A stretch of DNA of 57,142 nt from Terrabacter sp. 28 (GTDB lineage: Bacteria > Actinomycetota > Actinomycetes > Actinomycetales > Dermatophilaceae): positions 5,186-62,327 of the forward strand of contig JYOE01000005.1 in assembly GCA_000955875.1 (NCBI GenBank). Direction: 5' to 3'. Within the stretch, counting starts at the first letter, position 1; each line of letters opens with the position of its first letter. The notes under the pieces were generated by a model. It was not told the origin of the DNA. It saw only the letters and a program-made list of their open reading frames with translations, and did no database searches. Below, piece after piece: positions 1-8,745 of the stretch. A program made the translations under genes and the position numbers.

Positions 1-50
1 TCGCGAGGTGGGCGGCATACGTGCTCTCGGCGCCGACTGCCGTGCGGCTG

Positions 51-1556
51 TCAGCTCGAGGGCGCCTCGAGCAGCAGGTAGGTCGAGCCGCGCGCGGCCA
101 CGGTCCAGGAGGCCTGGCGCACGAGCGCCTCGGCGACGGGCAGGTCCTCGGGCACGAGGGCCCACCGGCAGCCGGTCTCGTCGAGGTAGTCGTCCCAGCC
201 GGTCGCGGCGCTCTGGAAGGTCATGTACGACTCGACGTGCGGGACGGCGTAGATCTCCGTGCGGCCGTCGATGGCAGGGCGCACGTTGGGGTGCTTCCAG
301 ATGAGCCAGCCACCGCTGCCGTAGTCGTTGCAGAGCACGGTGCCCGCGGGCAGGGCCGCGATCTGCCGGTCGAGGTCGTTGGGACCCCAGTCGGGCTGGG
401 CCCCCCGGGTCGGCGCCAGCAGGCCGGCGACGGCGAGCGCGGCCGTCGTGAGGCCCAGGGTCAGCACCACCTCGCGCCTGGCGAGGGGCTCTCGAGGAAG
501 CCGCACGACCCGCGCGAGCGCCATGGCGGCCATCGGCGCGATGATCGCGGCTCCCACGGCGATCGTGCGGACGTAGAGCAGGGAGAAGCCGATGGCCAGG
601 CCGACGAGCAGGATCTCGGTCCACGGGGTGCGTCGACGATCCCTGGACCAGATGAGAAGGGTCAGGGCCGCCAGGACGAGCAGGGCCACGAAGGCGACGT
701 CGGTCAGCGAGGGGGCGCGCCACTCGGTGACGAACTTCGCGTACTCCCGCACCGAGAACGGCGCCACGAGCAGCTCGGGGCCGACGGGCGTCAGGGCGGC
801 GGCGGCGAGCGAGCCCAGAGGCACGAGGAGGAGGCGCAGCCAGGCGCGGCCGCGGACCGTCCCGTCGAGGAGGAAGCCGACGAGGGCGACGACCCCGATC
901 GCGACACCGACGAACCACATGCCGTGGCTGCACGCCCAGACCCAGGTGAGCGGGACGAGCCACCAGCGGGGCCGCAGGTCGCGGCGCGTCGCGAGCCACG
1001 CGCCGGTGGTCACCGCAGCGAAGGCGAACGAGACCAGGTGCGGACGCAGCGACAGGCTCCCGCTCAGCGCCACCGTCCCGACGACGAGCACGATGGCCGC
1101 GACGAGCAGCGGGGCCTGGCGGCGGACGACGACCCAGAAGCACAGGACGACCGCCGCGGCGCCTGCCGGGAGCAGCCACGAGACCCCGGCGAGACCGAAG
1201 GCCTGTTGCACGAGGCTCATGAGCAGCTCGGGGAGCCATTCGTGCAGCCGCCAGGGCTGCGTCGACATCGTGCTCCACGGGTCGGGGCCGCTGAACGACC
1301 ACGTCTCGCGCAGCCGGTCGCCGGCCGCGATGTGCCAGAACGTGTCGGGGTCGTCGACGGGCCGGACCACGCGAAGGACGGTGAAGAGCACGACGAGTCC
1401 CGGCAGCACCTGCCGCAGCAGCAGCGGCAGCACCGACCGGCGGGCGGCAGCCGTACCCGCGGCCCCGCCGTCGGTGGGCTGGGCCGGGTTCGCGTCGACC
1501 TCGCCGTCGGTCGACGCGACGGTCGACGCGGCGAGTTCCCTCATGTCGCTCGTCAC
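51..1556 (-). CDS. Polytopic membrane protein of unknown function
   Basis: Integral membrane protein of about 501 residues with roughly 10-12 hydrophobic helices from about residue 40 to 390, then a soluble C-terminal part of about 100 residues. A periplasmic-type loop after the first helix (motif DDPDTFWHIAAGDRL) followed by W-rich segments is reminiscent of GT-C/PMT-like glycosyltransferases, but I cannot identify catalytic residues and do not assign activity. The C-terminal part (WGPNDLDRQIAALPAGTVLCNDYGSGG, shortened here) resembles the soluble tail of uncharacterised actinobacterial membrane proteins. Start: a GTG at 1556 preceded by GGGGAT is chosen; an ATG four codons inside (1544) is also possible. 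A longer reading frame upstream is of low-complexity composition and is rejected. Divergent from the lipoprotein gene at 1703. Confidence 0.7.
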   Translation of the reverse strand: MTSDMRELAASTVASTDGEVDANPAQPTDGGAAGTAAARRSVLPLLLRQVLPGLVVLFTVLRVVRPVDDPDTFWHIAAGDRLRETWSFSGPDPWSTMSTQPWRLHEWLPELLMSLVQQAFGLAGVSWLLPAGAAAVVLCFWVVVRRQAPLLVAAIVLVVGTVALSGSLSLRPHLVSFAFAAVTTGAWLATRRDLRPRWWLVPLTWVWACSHGMWFVGVAIGVVALVGFLLDGTVRGRAWLRLLLVPLGSLAAAALTPVGPELLVAPFSVREYAKFVTEWRAPSLTDVAFVALLVLAALTLLIWSRDRRRTPWTEILLVGLAIGFSLLYVRTIAVGAAIIAPMAAMALARVVRLPREPLARREVVLTLGLTTAALAVAGLLAPTRGAQPDWGPNDLDRQIAALPAGTVLCNDYGSGGWLIWKHPNVRPAIDGRTEIYAVPHVESYMTFQSAATGWDDYLDETGCRWALVPEDLPVAEALVRQASWTVAARGSTYLLLEAPSS

Positions 1557-1702
1557 CGCCCGATCATCCCCGTTCGTACGCGTGTCCGGGGCGTTTTGGG
1601 TGGATTGGCGGGCTCTTGCGGCGGCCTCCACGGCGGGCCGACCGCCCTCGCCCGTGGGAGGATTGCCGGACTCACCGACCCCCTGGATCTCAGGAACCCT
1701 CC

Positions 1703-2242
1703 ATGAACAAGCTCCTCCCCGGTGCGCTCGCACTGGCGCTGTCCGTCACGCTCGTCGGCTGCTCGAAGTCGGCCGACCAGGGAGCGGCCACCCCGTCCGC
1801 TCCGGCCAGCTCGTCGTCGAGCGTGACCACCCCCACCGACTCCATGTCGACGGGCACCGCTGACGACTCCGGCACCGCGACCGCCTCTGCGACCCGCGTC
1901 CCGATCGACCAGTCCACCCCCGAGGCTGCGATGACGTCGTGGCTCGGCTCCATGGTCGCCGGCGACGGCAACTCCGTGTGCTCGCTCATGACGGCGAGCG
2001 GCAAGGCGATCACGAGCATCCCCGGCGCGGCGGCCGCGTGCGGCAAGTCGATCACGCCGATGCTCGACCAGATCAAGGAGCTGGGCGCGGCCTTTGAGGG
2101 GCTGCAGATCAACGGCGCCACCGTCAGCGGCAACACCGCAACGTTCGAGAGCGTCACGACCGAGCCGGCGCTGGCGGCTGATGTCGTCGCCAGCTTCAAG
2201 GCGGTCAAGATCGCCGGGAAGTGGTACATCACGCAGGGCTGA
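1703..2242 (+). CDS. Putative lipoprotein, unknown function
   Basis: Secreted lipoprotein of 179 residues. The N-terminus is a classic type II signal peptide: MNK, a hydrophobic run, then lipobox LVGC with Cys at about residue 19. A Ser/Thr/Ala-rich linker follows to about residue 65, then a compact domain (TPEAAMTSWLGSMVAGD onward) that resembles small DUF/NTF2-like lipoprotein domains with two conserved-looking Cys (in NSVCSLM and AAACGKS), which could form a disulphide. The ATG at 1703 is the only sensible start since upstream codons are not signal-peptide-like. No operon partner; mtrA follows 150 bp downstream with its own ribosome site. Function unknown. Confidence 0.75.
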   Translation: MNKLLPGALALALSVTLVGCSKSADQGAATPSAPASSSSSVTTPTDSMSTGTADDSGTATASATRVPIDQSTPEAAMTSWLGSMVAGDGNSVCSLMTASGKAITSIPGAAAACGKSITPMLDQIKELGAAFEGLQINGATVSGNTATFESVTTEPALAADVVASFKAVKIAGKWYITQG

Positions 2243-2393
2243 ACCCGAGCCCCGACCGGGTACGCCGGCGGGCGTGCGTGCAGGCCGGCGCGCGCGCCCG
2301 GTTCCGGCGTGCACCGGCCCGCTGACCTGCGTGTGTGATGATTTGGTCAGGACATACGGGGCCGTGGTCCGCGGACCCGGGAAGGAGTGTGTC

Positions 2394-3071
2394 GTGAAGG
2401 GTCGGGTTCTGGTCGTCGACGACGACCTCGCGCTCGCCGAGATGCTGGGGATCGTGCTGCGCAACGAGGGGCTCGAGGTCACGCACGTGGCCGACGGTTC
2501 CGAGGCCGTCGGCGCGTTCCGCGACTCGCGGCCCGACCTCGTGCTCCTCGACGTCATGCTGCCGGGGCTCGACGGCATGGAGGTGTGCCGACGCATCCGT
2601 GCTGAGAGCGGCGTGCCGATCGTCATGCTCACGGCTCGCACCGACACCGTCGACGTCGTCGTCGGTCTGGAGTCCGGAGCCGACGACTACGTGGTCAAGC
2701 CGTTCAAGCCGCAGGAGCTCATCGCGCGGGTGCGCGCCCGGCTGCGCCGTGGCGACGAGCCGGCCCCCGAGAAGCTCGCGATCGGCGACCTCGAGATCGA
2801 CGTCGCCGGCCACTCGGTCAAGCGCGACGGCCAGGCGCTGTCGCTGACGCCCCTCGAGTTCGACCTGCTCGTCGCCCTCGCCCGCAAGCCCTGGCAGGTC
2901 TTCACCCGCGAGGTGCTGCTCGAGCAGGTGTGGGGCTACCGCCACGCCGGCGACACGCGCCTCGTCAACGTCCACGTCCAGCGGCTGCGCTCGAAGATCG
3001 AGCACGACCCCGAGCGGCCCGAGATCGTGGTGACCGTCCGTGGCGTGGGGTACAAGGCCGGTCCCTCCTGA
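2394..3071 (+). CDS. mtrA: MtrA response regulator (OmpR/PhoB family)
   Basis: DNA-binding response regulator of 225 residues, partner of the sensor MtrB encoded 1 bp downstream. Receiver domain residues 1-115: acidic pocket D9/D10, phosphoacceptor D53 (LLDVMLPG), T80 and K102. Winged-helix domain about 130-225 with LTPLEFDLLVALARKP and the RGVGYK wing. In actinobacteria MtrA controls cell-wall hydrolases, division and replication genes and is essential in mycobacteria (family knowledge). Start GTG 2394 has a strong site GAAGGAG 6 nt upstream; an in-frame GTG at 2364 would add ten residues not typical of the family. The gene order mtrA-mtrB-lpqB is diagnostic. Confidence 0.97.
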   Translation: MKGRVLVVDDDLALAEMLGIVLRNEGLEVTHVADGSEAVGAFRDSRPDLVLLDVMLPGLDGMEVCRRIRAESGVPIVMLTARTDTVDVVVGLESGADDYVVKPFKPQELIARVRARLRRGDEPAPEKLAIGDLEIDVAGHSVKRDGQALSLTPLEFDLLVALARKPWQVFTREVLLEQVWGYRHAGDTRLVNVHVQRLRSKIEHDPERPEIVVTVRGVGYKAGPS

Positions 3072-3072
3072 G

Positions 3073-4785
3073 ATGAGCGAGCGCGCGGCCACCAGCGGAC
3101 TCGGGGGCCTGGCCTCGCGGGCCGGATCGACGCTGCGTGGCTGGTGGCAGCGCGTGCTGCACCTGTGGCGGGCGTCCCTCGGCTTCCGCGTCGTCGTCGT
3201 GACGATGCTGCTGGGCATCCTCGTCCTCACTGCGGTGGGCACCTACCTCTACGGATCCATCGCGCAGAACCTCGTCGACAGCAGGCAGCGCATCGCGGCC
3301 GAGGACAGCCTGCGTGACGCGCAGGACGCGCAGGACAAGTTCGACTCCACCGACCAGACCGACACCGAGGCGAAGCTGACGCAGTTCGCCACCACGCTGG
3401 TCAACTCGTACCGTCGCGACGCCGGCAACGAGACCCGCTACGTCGTGCTGACCCGCTCCGACGACAACACCTCACCGTTCACCGTCCGCTCCATCGAGAG
3501 CGGCAGCGTCGGCCTGCGCTACATCCCCGACGAGCTGCGCCGCCAGGTGGCGACCCAGACCGACCGCCAGCACCTGCAGGTCGCGACCATCGACGAGGGC
3601 AACGACAGCATCTCGGCCGTCATCGTCGGACAGACGGTCGTGCTGCCCGTCGCCGGCAACTACGGGCTGTACTTCATCTACCCGATGGACCGCGAGCGGG
3701 AGATCATTCGTTCGATCGGCAACACCTTCCTCGTGGGCGGCTTCGCGCTCATCGTCCTCATCGGTGCCATCGCCTTCGTCGTCACCCGCCTCGTGGCCGA
3801 CCCGGTCCGGCGCGCGGCCGCCGTCGCCGAGCGGTTCGCCGAGGGCAACCTCAACGAACGCATGCGGGCGAAGGGGGAGGACGACCTCGCGCGTCTCGGC
3901 AACTCGTTCAACGGCATGGCCGCCTCGATCCAGCAGCAGATCGCGCAGCTCGAGAACCTCTCGCGCGTGCAGCAGCGCTTCGTCTCCGACGTCTCCCACG
4001 AGCTGCGTACGCCGCTCACGACCATTCGGATGGCCGGTGACCTCATCCACGACTCCCGGGGCGACTTCGAGCCCACCGTGGCGCGCTCGGCCGAGCTGCT
4101 GCGCGGTGAGCTCGACCGGTTCGAGTCGCTGCTGAGCGACCTGCTCGAGATCTCCCGCTTCGATGCCGGCGCCGCCGTGCTGGAGGTGGAAGCGAGCGAC
4201 CTGCGGGCCTGCGTCGAGCGGGCCGTCGACGCCCACCGCACCCTCGCCGCCCGCAAGGGCACCCGGCTCGTCGTCAACACGCCGGCGGCGCCGGTCGTGG
4301 CCGACATGGACTCGCGCCGCATCGAGCGCATCCTGCGCAACCTCGTCTCCAACGCCATCGAGCACGGCGAGGGCAAGCCGGTCGAGGTGACCATCGGCTA
4401 CAACGACTCCGCCGTCGCGGTCACCGTCCGCGACCACGGAGTCGGCCTGCGCCCCGGCGAGGCGGCGCTGGTCTTCACCCGGTTCTGGCGCGCCGACCCC
4501 GCACGAGCGCGCACGACGGGTGGCACCGGTCTCGGTCTCGCCATCGCCCTGGAGGACGCCCGTCTGCACGCCGGCCGTCTCGAGGCGTGGGGTGCACGGG
4601 GCGAGGGCTCCTGCTTCCGGCTGACCCTCCCGCGCAAGGCCGAGGCGACGATCACGAGCTCGCCCCTGCCGCTGAGCCCGCTCGCGGCCGAGGCCGCTCG
4701 TGCGGCCAAGGCGGCTGCCTCCGCCGGCGGCGCCGACGACGACACGCTGCGGCTGCGGCGCATCACGGTGGAGCGCTCCCCGTGA
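3073..4785 (+). CDS. mtrB: MtrB sensor histidine kinase
   Basis: Membrane sensor kinase of 570 residues that phosphorylates MtrA. Architecture: cytoplasmic N-tail, TM1 about residues 37-60, an extracytoplasmic sensor of about 155 residues, TM2 about 217-238, HAMP to about 290, HisKA with phosphoacceptor H309 in DVSHELRTPL, and HATPase_c with N box (NLVSNAIEHGEG), G1 (DHGVGL) and G2 (GGTGLGLAIALE). The C-terminal 60 residues are Ala/Pro-rich, a usual MtrB feature. The ATG starts directly after the mtrA stop, and the stop overlaps the lpqB start by 4 bp, so the three genes are translationally coupled. Confidence 0.97.
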   Translation: MSERAATSGLGGLASRAGSTLRGWWQRVLHLWRASLGFRVVVVTMLLGILVLTAVGTYLYGSIAQNLVDSRQRIAAEDSLRDAQDAQDKFDSTDQTDTEAKLTQFATTLVNSYRRDAGNETRYVVLTRSDDNTSPFTVRSIESGSVGLRYIPDELRRQVATQTDRQHLQVATIDEGNDSISAVIVGQTVVLPVAGNYGLYFIYPMDREREIIRSIGNTFLVGGFALIVLIGAIAFVVTRLVADPVRRAAAVAERFAEGNLNERMRAKGEDDLARLGNSFNGMAASIQQQIAQLENLSRVQQRFVSDVSHELRTPLTTIRMAGDLIHDSRGDFEPTVARSAELLRGELDRFESLLSDLLEISRFDAGAAVLEVEASDLRACVERAVDAHRTLAARKGTRLVVNTPAAPVVADMDSRRIERILRNLVSNAIEHGEGKPVEVTIGYNDSAVAVTVRDHGVGLRPGEAALVFTRFWRADPARARTTGGTGLGLAIALEDARLHAGRLEAWGARGEGSCFRLTLPRKAEATITSSPLPLSPLAAEAARAAKAAASAGGADDDTLRLRRITVERSP

Positions 4786-6572
4786 GACGGCGCGCGCTCG
4801 TCGCCCCGCTCGTGGCGGTCGCCACCCTCCTCGCGGGGTGCGGCGGCCTGCCGACCACGGGCCCCGTGGTCGAGGGCCGGGTGCTCGGCGACGCCGTCAA
4901 CGAGCCGGTGCGTGTCGTCGCGGTCGGTCCGGCCGACGGTGCCAGCCAGGAAGCCGTGGTGCGAGGCTTCCTCCGGGCAGGTGAGGACGCCGACGAGACG
5001 CACGCCACCGGCAAGAGCTTCCTCGCCCCCCAGTCGGTCGACCTGTGGCGCTGGTCCAGCGCCGACGTCGTCGTCTACGACGGGGACCTCTCGTTCCGGC
5101 GGGTCGACGAGGACTCCGTCGAGGTCACCGCCGACGTGCTGGCCAGGGTGAGCCCCGACGGGCGCTACGTCGAGCAGCCGCCGGGCGTGCGTGCGCGGCT
5201 CCTGCTCGGCATGGCGAGGGTCGGTGGCGAGTGGCGGATCGAGCTGCCCACCGGCGGGTTCGGCCTGTGGCTCGACAACGACCAGTTCAACCGCGTGTTC
5301 GCCAACCGGTTCATCTACTACGTCAGTCCGACGGGGCGCGACCTCGTGCCCGACTCTCGCTGGTTCCCCAACGGGTCTCGTCTCGCGACGACCCTGGCGC
5401 GAGCCCAGCTGAGCGACGTGCCGACGCACCTGCTGGGGGCCGTCACGACCGGGGTGCCCCGCGGCACGACCCTCGCCGTCAACGCGGTCCCGGTCTCGAA
5501 CAGCCGCGCCCAGGTGAACCTGAGCAGCCAGGCCCTCTCGGCCGACCCAGCCGGTCGCGCCGCGATGTGGGCCCAGCTGACCAAGACCCTCAGCCAGGTC
5601 GCGTCGGTGGGGTCGGTGTCCCTCTCCGTCGACAACACGCCGCTCGAGCTGCCCGGCGGCGTCACGTCCGTGGGGTCGGCGGCCGACCTCGGCTACGACG
5701 TCGTGTCCACGCCGGCGCTCGACACCGCGCTGCTGCGGCGCGGCGACACCATCCGACGCATCGACCCGCGCGTGCCCGACACCCCGGCCGTCAAGCGTCC
5801 GGACCTCAAACCGAAGGACATCGACGTCGGGCGCATCCCCGACACGTGGCGCGACCTGGCCCTGTCGGCCGACGGCAAGCAGGTCGCCGCGGTGTCGGGC
5901 AACCGGAACGACCTGTCGATCTGGCGGGCGACCGACCCCACCAGGGCGGTGCCGCCCTTCGCGACGTCCTTGGTCCGCCCGGTCTACGACGCGGGGGGCT
6001 ACCTCTGGGTCGCCGGGGTGGACGAGTCGGGCGCCTACCGCATCTTCGCGCTCGACGCCGTGTCGAGCGACCCGAAGGCTGCGCCCAGGGCCGTTGCCAC
6101 GCCGTGGCTCAAGGACCGCAGGGTCAAGCGGCTGTCCATGTCGGCAGACGGGACGCGGCTGCTGGTCATCACGACCGACCGCAACGGCATCGACGAGCAG
6201 GTGGGCCTGAGCGGCGTCGTCAGGGCGTCGAACGGCGAACCCAAGTCCGTGACCGCGCCGCTGCGCCAGGCCCAGTCCCTGACCCGCATCCAGGACGTCA
6301 CCTGGCTCGACCCGACGAGCTACGCGCTGCTCGGGCAGGTGGCGCCGAACGACCCGATGCGACCGTGGCTCGCCACGATCGGGTCCGGCGTGGACGGCGC
6401 GCGGCGCGAGGCGGGGCGCCTCAACGCGGTGCCCGGGGCCGTGACCATCACGTCGGTCGGCGGGCCTCGCGGCATCCTCATCGTCACGAGCGACAACCGG
6501 GTGCTGGCCCGGGCAGGGTCGAACTGGCCGCCCATCGAGCGGGGGAGCGACGTCCTGGTGCCCGGCGGCTGA
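4782..6572 (+). CDS. lpqB: LpqB lipoprotein, MtrAB accessory protein
   Basis: Extracytoplasmic lipoprotein of 596 residues that in mycobacteria binds the MtrB sensor domain and modulates MtrA phosphorylation. Visible parts: signal peptide with lipobox LLAGC (Cys about residue 20), a GerMN domain in the first half (region around GLWLDNDQFNRVF to VPRGTTLAVNAV) and a beta-propeller-like C-terminal half with repeated short strands (for example LALSADGKQVAAVSG, RLSMSADGTRLLVI). Start GTG 4782 overlaps the mtrB stop as GTGA; this is the start that places the signal peptide at the N-terminus. Length is normal for the family. Confidence 0.95.
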   Translation: MRRRALVAPLVAVATLLAGCGGLPTTGPVVEGRVLGDAVNEPVRVVAVGPADGASQEAVVRGFLRAGEDADETHATGKSFLAPQSVDLWRWSSADVVVYDGDLSFRRVDEDSVEVTADVLARVSPDGRYVEQPPGVRARLLLGMARVGGEWRIELPTGGFGLWLDNDQFNRVFANRFIYYVSPTGRDLVPDSRWFPNGSRLATTLARAQLSDVPTHLLGAVTTGVPRGTTLAVNAVPVSNSRAQVNLSSQALSADPAGRAAMWAQLTKTLSQVASVGSVSLSVDNTPLELPGGVTSVGSAADLGYDVVSTPALDTALLRRGDTIRRIDPRVPDTPAVKRPDLKPKDIDVGRIPDTWRDLALSADGKQVAAVSGNRNDLSIWRATDPTRAVPPFATSLVRPVYDAGGYLWVAGVDESGAYRIFALDAVSSDPKAAPRAVATPWLKDRRVKRLSMSADGTRLLVITTDRNGIDEQVGLSGVVRASNGEPKSVTAPLRQAQSLTRIQDVTWLDPTSYALLGQVAPNDPMRPWLATIGSGVDGARREAGRLNAVPGAVTITSVGGPRGILIVTSDNRVLARAGSNWPPIERGSDVLVPGG

Positions 6573-6728
6573 GGCGGCCACCGTGGCCGCATCCGCCGCG
6601 CCGGGATCCTCCTCCACATCCCCTCTGTCGGTCGAGCCCTTGTCCCCAAGGGCCGGTGGCGGGGTCGATGCCCGCCGACGGATCCGCTTGGCTGGTCGCG
6701 AGAGACGTGGCGAGCGGAGGGGGACCGG

Positions 6729-7670
6729 ATGGGTGCCGGCAGGTCGGTGGGCTGGACGCGCCGGACCCGCGAGCTCGTCGAGCGGCGGGCCCGCACGCTG
6801 AGGGCGAGCGAGCTGCTCGACCTGGTGCTCCCGCGCGAGTGCGGCGGCTGCCTCCGCCCCGGCGACGAGTGGTGCGCGCGGTGCTCCCGAGCCCTGGCGG
6901 CGCTCGCCTTCGTCGAGCCCGCGGCCGGTGCGGGGCCACCACGGGTCCGTACGCGTCCGGCTGCGGACGAGCGGCTGCGCGCCCACGGCGGACGGCCGGC
7001 CGGGGTGGGACCGCTCGCGCCGGATGACGAGCGACCGGGACGGGGCGGAGGCGCCCCGTGGGTGGTGCCGCACCGCGCGCCGGCCGGGATGCCCCCGGTG
7101 CATGCGTGGGGCATCTACGCCGACCCGCTCCGGGCCGTCGTCTCGGCGTGGAAGGACGGGGGCCGACGCGACCTCGTCAGAGTCCTCGTGCCGCTGCTGG
7201 CGGCGTCGATCGTGGGTGCGCTCGACGGATTGGGCTGGGATGACGGCGAGGTGCTCGTCGTGCCGGCGCCGTCGTCGCGGCACGCCGAACGGCAGCGCGG
7301 CGACACGCCGATGGTGGGCCTCTGTCAGGCGGCGGCCGGGATCGTCGGACGTGCCCGACCGACCGGGGTCCCCTGCGCCGAACGCGCCGGCCCGGCCCTG
7401 GTCATCCGGGTGGCCCCCGCGCTCGTGCACGTGCGTCGCGTCGAGGACCAGTCGGGACTCGGCACGGCCGCTCGGCGGGGCAACCTGAAGGGTGCGCTGA
7501 CGGTGAAACCCCTGTGGCACAACGTCGTTCGTGGCCGAAGGTGTCTCCTCGTCGACGACGTCGTGACGACCGGGGCCACCCTCGCGGAGGCCGCACGGGC
7601 CCTGAGAGCGGTCGGCGCCGGACCTGTCGTGGGCGCCACGATCGCCGCCACCCAGCGCACCCGCGGCTGA
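6729..7670 (+). CDS. ComF-family phosphoribosyltransferase-like protein
   Basis: Cytoplasmic protein of 313 residues in the ComF family. N-terminal zinc-ribbon pattern CGGCLRPGDEWCARC at about residues 38-52 and a C-terminal type I phosphoribosyltransferase fold with the PRPP-binding loop CLLVDDVVTTGATLAE at about 272-287. ComF proteins help DNA uptake in competent bacteria; in actinobacteria this gene is almost always next to lpqB/hpf and its role is undetermined. A site GGAGGGGGA precedes the ATG. A Gly/Arg/Pro-rich insert of about 60 residues (about 68-130) between the ribbon and the transferase is longer than usual. It follows lpqB by 156 bp in the same direction, so co-transcription with mtrAB-lpqB is possible. 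Confidence 0.9.
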   Translation: MGAGRSVGWTRRTRELVERRARTLRASELLDLVLPRECGGCLRPGDEWCARCSRALAALAFVEPAAGAGPPRVRTRPAADERLRAHGGRPAGVGPLAPDDERPGRGGGAPWVVPHRAPAGMPPVHAWGIYADPLRAVVSAWKDGGRRDLVRVLVPLLAASIVGALDGLGWDDGEVLVVPAPSSRHAERQRGDTPMVGLCQAAAGIVGRARPTGVPCAERAGPALVIRVAPALVHVRRVEDQSGLGTAARRGNLKGALTVKPLWHNVVRGRRCLLVDDVVTTGATLAEAARALRAVGAGPVVGATIAATQRTRG

Positions 7671-7775
7671 CTCCCGGGTGCCGCTGGCGGGGCTCTCGAG
7701 CGCCCGCCGAGCGAGCGGAATGTGATGTTCCGGCAGGTTGCGTCGGATGCCTTCCCAGTGGACGCGAGGCCCAAG

Positions 7776-7790
7776 TAGTGTCGGGTCATG
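7776..7790 (+). promoter_or_regulatory. Candidate leaderless promoter, -10 TAGTGT
   Basis: TAGTGT at 7776-7781 is followed by exactly 6 nt and then ATG at 7788, so the predicted first transcribed base is the A of the ATG. The -35 region is poor (TTCCCA at 7752-7757, spacer 18). Same geometry as several other genes in this window. It would drive the mini-ORF at 7788 and then hpf. Confidence 0.45.
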
Positions 7791-7868
7791 GACCCCCGTC
7801 CCACTGCGAGCGGCCTTCCGGTCGACTCCGCGGGACGTGATCGACCGGAAGAGGTGGTGCCGCGTTGA
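7788..7868 (+). CDS. Candidate leaderless mini-ORF upstream of hpf
   Basis: Open frame of 26 codons beginning ATG GAC CCC and ending EEVVPR-stop, 85 nt before the hpf start. No Shine-Dalgarno, but its ATG lies at the predicted transcription start. The peptide (starts MDPRPTASGLP) has no recognisable domain, signal sequence or amino-acid run typical of an attenuator. It could be a genuine small protein, a translated leader influencing hpf, or chance. I know no homologue. Confidence 0.35.
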   Translation: MDPRPTASGLPVDSAGRDRPEEVVPR

Positions 7869-7871
7869 CCG

Positions 7872-7900
7872 CGGGCCTGTCCTAGGTGACCAGAGGCCCG
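7872..7900 (+). other. Stem-loop in hpf leader
   Basis: CGGGCCT (7872-7878) pairs with AGGCCCG (7894-7900) across a 15-nt loop. It lies just after the mini-ORF stop and 54 nt before the hpf start. Could be a modest attenuator or simple secondary structure; no U-tract follows. Confidence 0.35.
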
Positions 7901-7953
7901 GACCACTCTCACTGCCGCCGCACGAAGAAGACGTGCGCGATCAAGGAGGAACT

Positions 7954-8598
7954 GTGGAGATCGTCGTCACTGGACGCCACGTCCAGATTCCCGACCGATT
8001 CCGTGAGCAGCTCGACGAGCGACTGGCCAAGGTCCAGGCGCTCGCCCCCAAGGTGCACCGTGTCGACGTCGTCGTCACCCACGAGCGAGTTGCCCGCGGG
8101 TCCGAGAAGGTCGAGATCACCTGCCACGCAAAGGGACCCGTGATCAGGGCGGAGGCTTGTCTCGACGACAAGTACGCCGCTCTCGACGCGGCTGTGGACA
8201 AGCTCATGGAACGCCTGAGGCGGGTGCACGACAAGCGGCGGGTCAGCCGCGGACGACGGATCCCCGAGTCGGTCGCACAGGCGACCGCCCGCATCGACGC
8301 GTCCGCCAACGGCACGCGTCCGGTCGAGGCCGACACCGCAGCCGGAGAAGGCGGTGTCGACGACCTCGAGCGCTTCGGAGCCCTGGGCAACTCACCGATC
8401 GAGGTGCGCGAGAAGATCCACACCGCGGCCCCGATGTCGCTCGAGGACGCCGTGAACCAGATGGAGCTCGTGGGTCACGACTTCTTCCTCTTCCACGACG
8501 CCGACACCGACCGCCCGAGCGTGGTCTACCGGCGGCGCGGATGGAGCTACGGCGTGCTGCACCTCGAGACCGACGTCGACGTCGCAGCGACGGGCTGA
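7954..8598 (+). CDS. hpf: Ribosome hibernation-promoting factor, long form
   Basis: Cytoplasmic protein of 214 residues that binds the 30S decoding region and, through its C-terminal domain, dimerises ribosomes into inactive 100S particles in stationary phase or stress. S30AE domain at residues 1-100 (VEIVVTGRHVQIPDRFREQL onward) and the C-terminal dimerisation domain at about 155-214 with DFFLFHDADTDRPSVVYRRR. Start GTG 7954 is preceded by an excellent AAGGAGGA. Upstream codons in the same frame are not hpf-like. Strong terminator follows at 8622. Same position (next to comF and secA) as in Mycobacterium and Streptomyces. Confidence 0.97.
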   Translation: MEIVVTGRHVQIPDRFREQLDERLAKVQALAPKVHRVDVVVTHERVARGSEKVEITCHAKGPVIRAEACLDDKYAALDAAVDKLMERLRRVHDKRRVSRGRRIPESVAQATARIDASANGTRPVEADTAAGEGGVDDLERFGALGNSPIEVREKIHTAAPMSLEDAVNQMELVGHDFFLFHDADTDRPSVVYRRRGWSYGVLHLETDVDVAATG

Positions 8599-8621
8599 CA
8601 CCGTCGTCCGCAGACACCCCA

Positions 8622-8658
8622 CGTCGAGGCGCCCTCCGCTGCGGAGGGTGCCTCGACG
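8622..8658 (+). terminator. Strong stem-loop terminator of hpf
   Basis: A 17-bp stem (8622-8638 with 8642-8658) around a CTG loop, with one G-T wobble, starts 23 nt after the hpf stop. It is not followed by a T-run, as is usual for actinobacterial stem-loop terminators. Confidence 0.8.
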
Positions 8659-8745
8659 CCTCTTCCGACCGCGTTCGCGCCGACACGGATCCTCGTCGTG
8701 CGCCTCACCGGGCACGGTGTCGGCAGTCTTTGACAAACTAGGCGC

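Noticed and set aside
2364..2393. Upstream GTG as the mtrA start
   Set aside because: In frame, but adds ten residues not seen in MtrA; GAAGGAG points to GTG 2394.
4398..7520. 1040-codon open frame antisense to lpqB and comF
   Set aside because: Arg/Pro/Gly/His-rich shadow without start site or domain.
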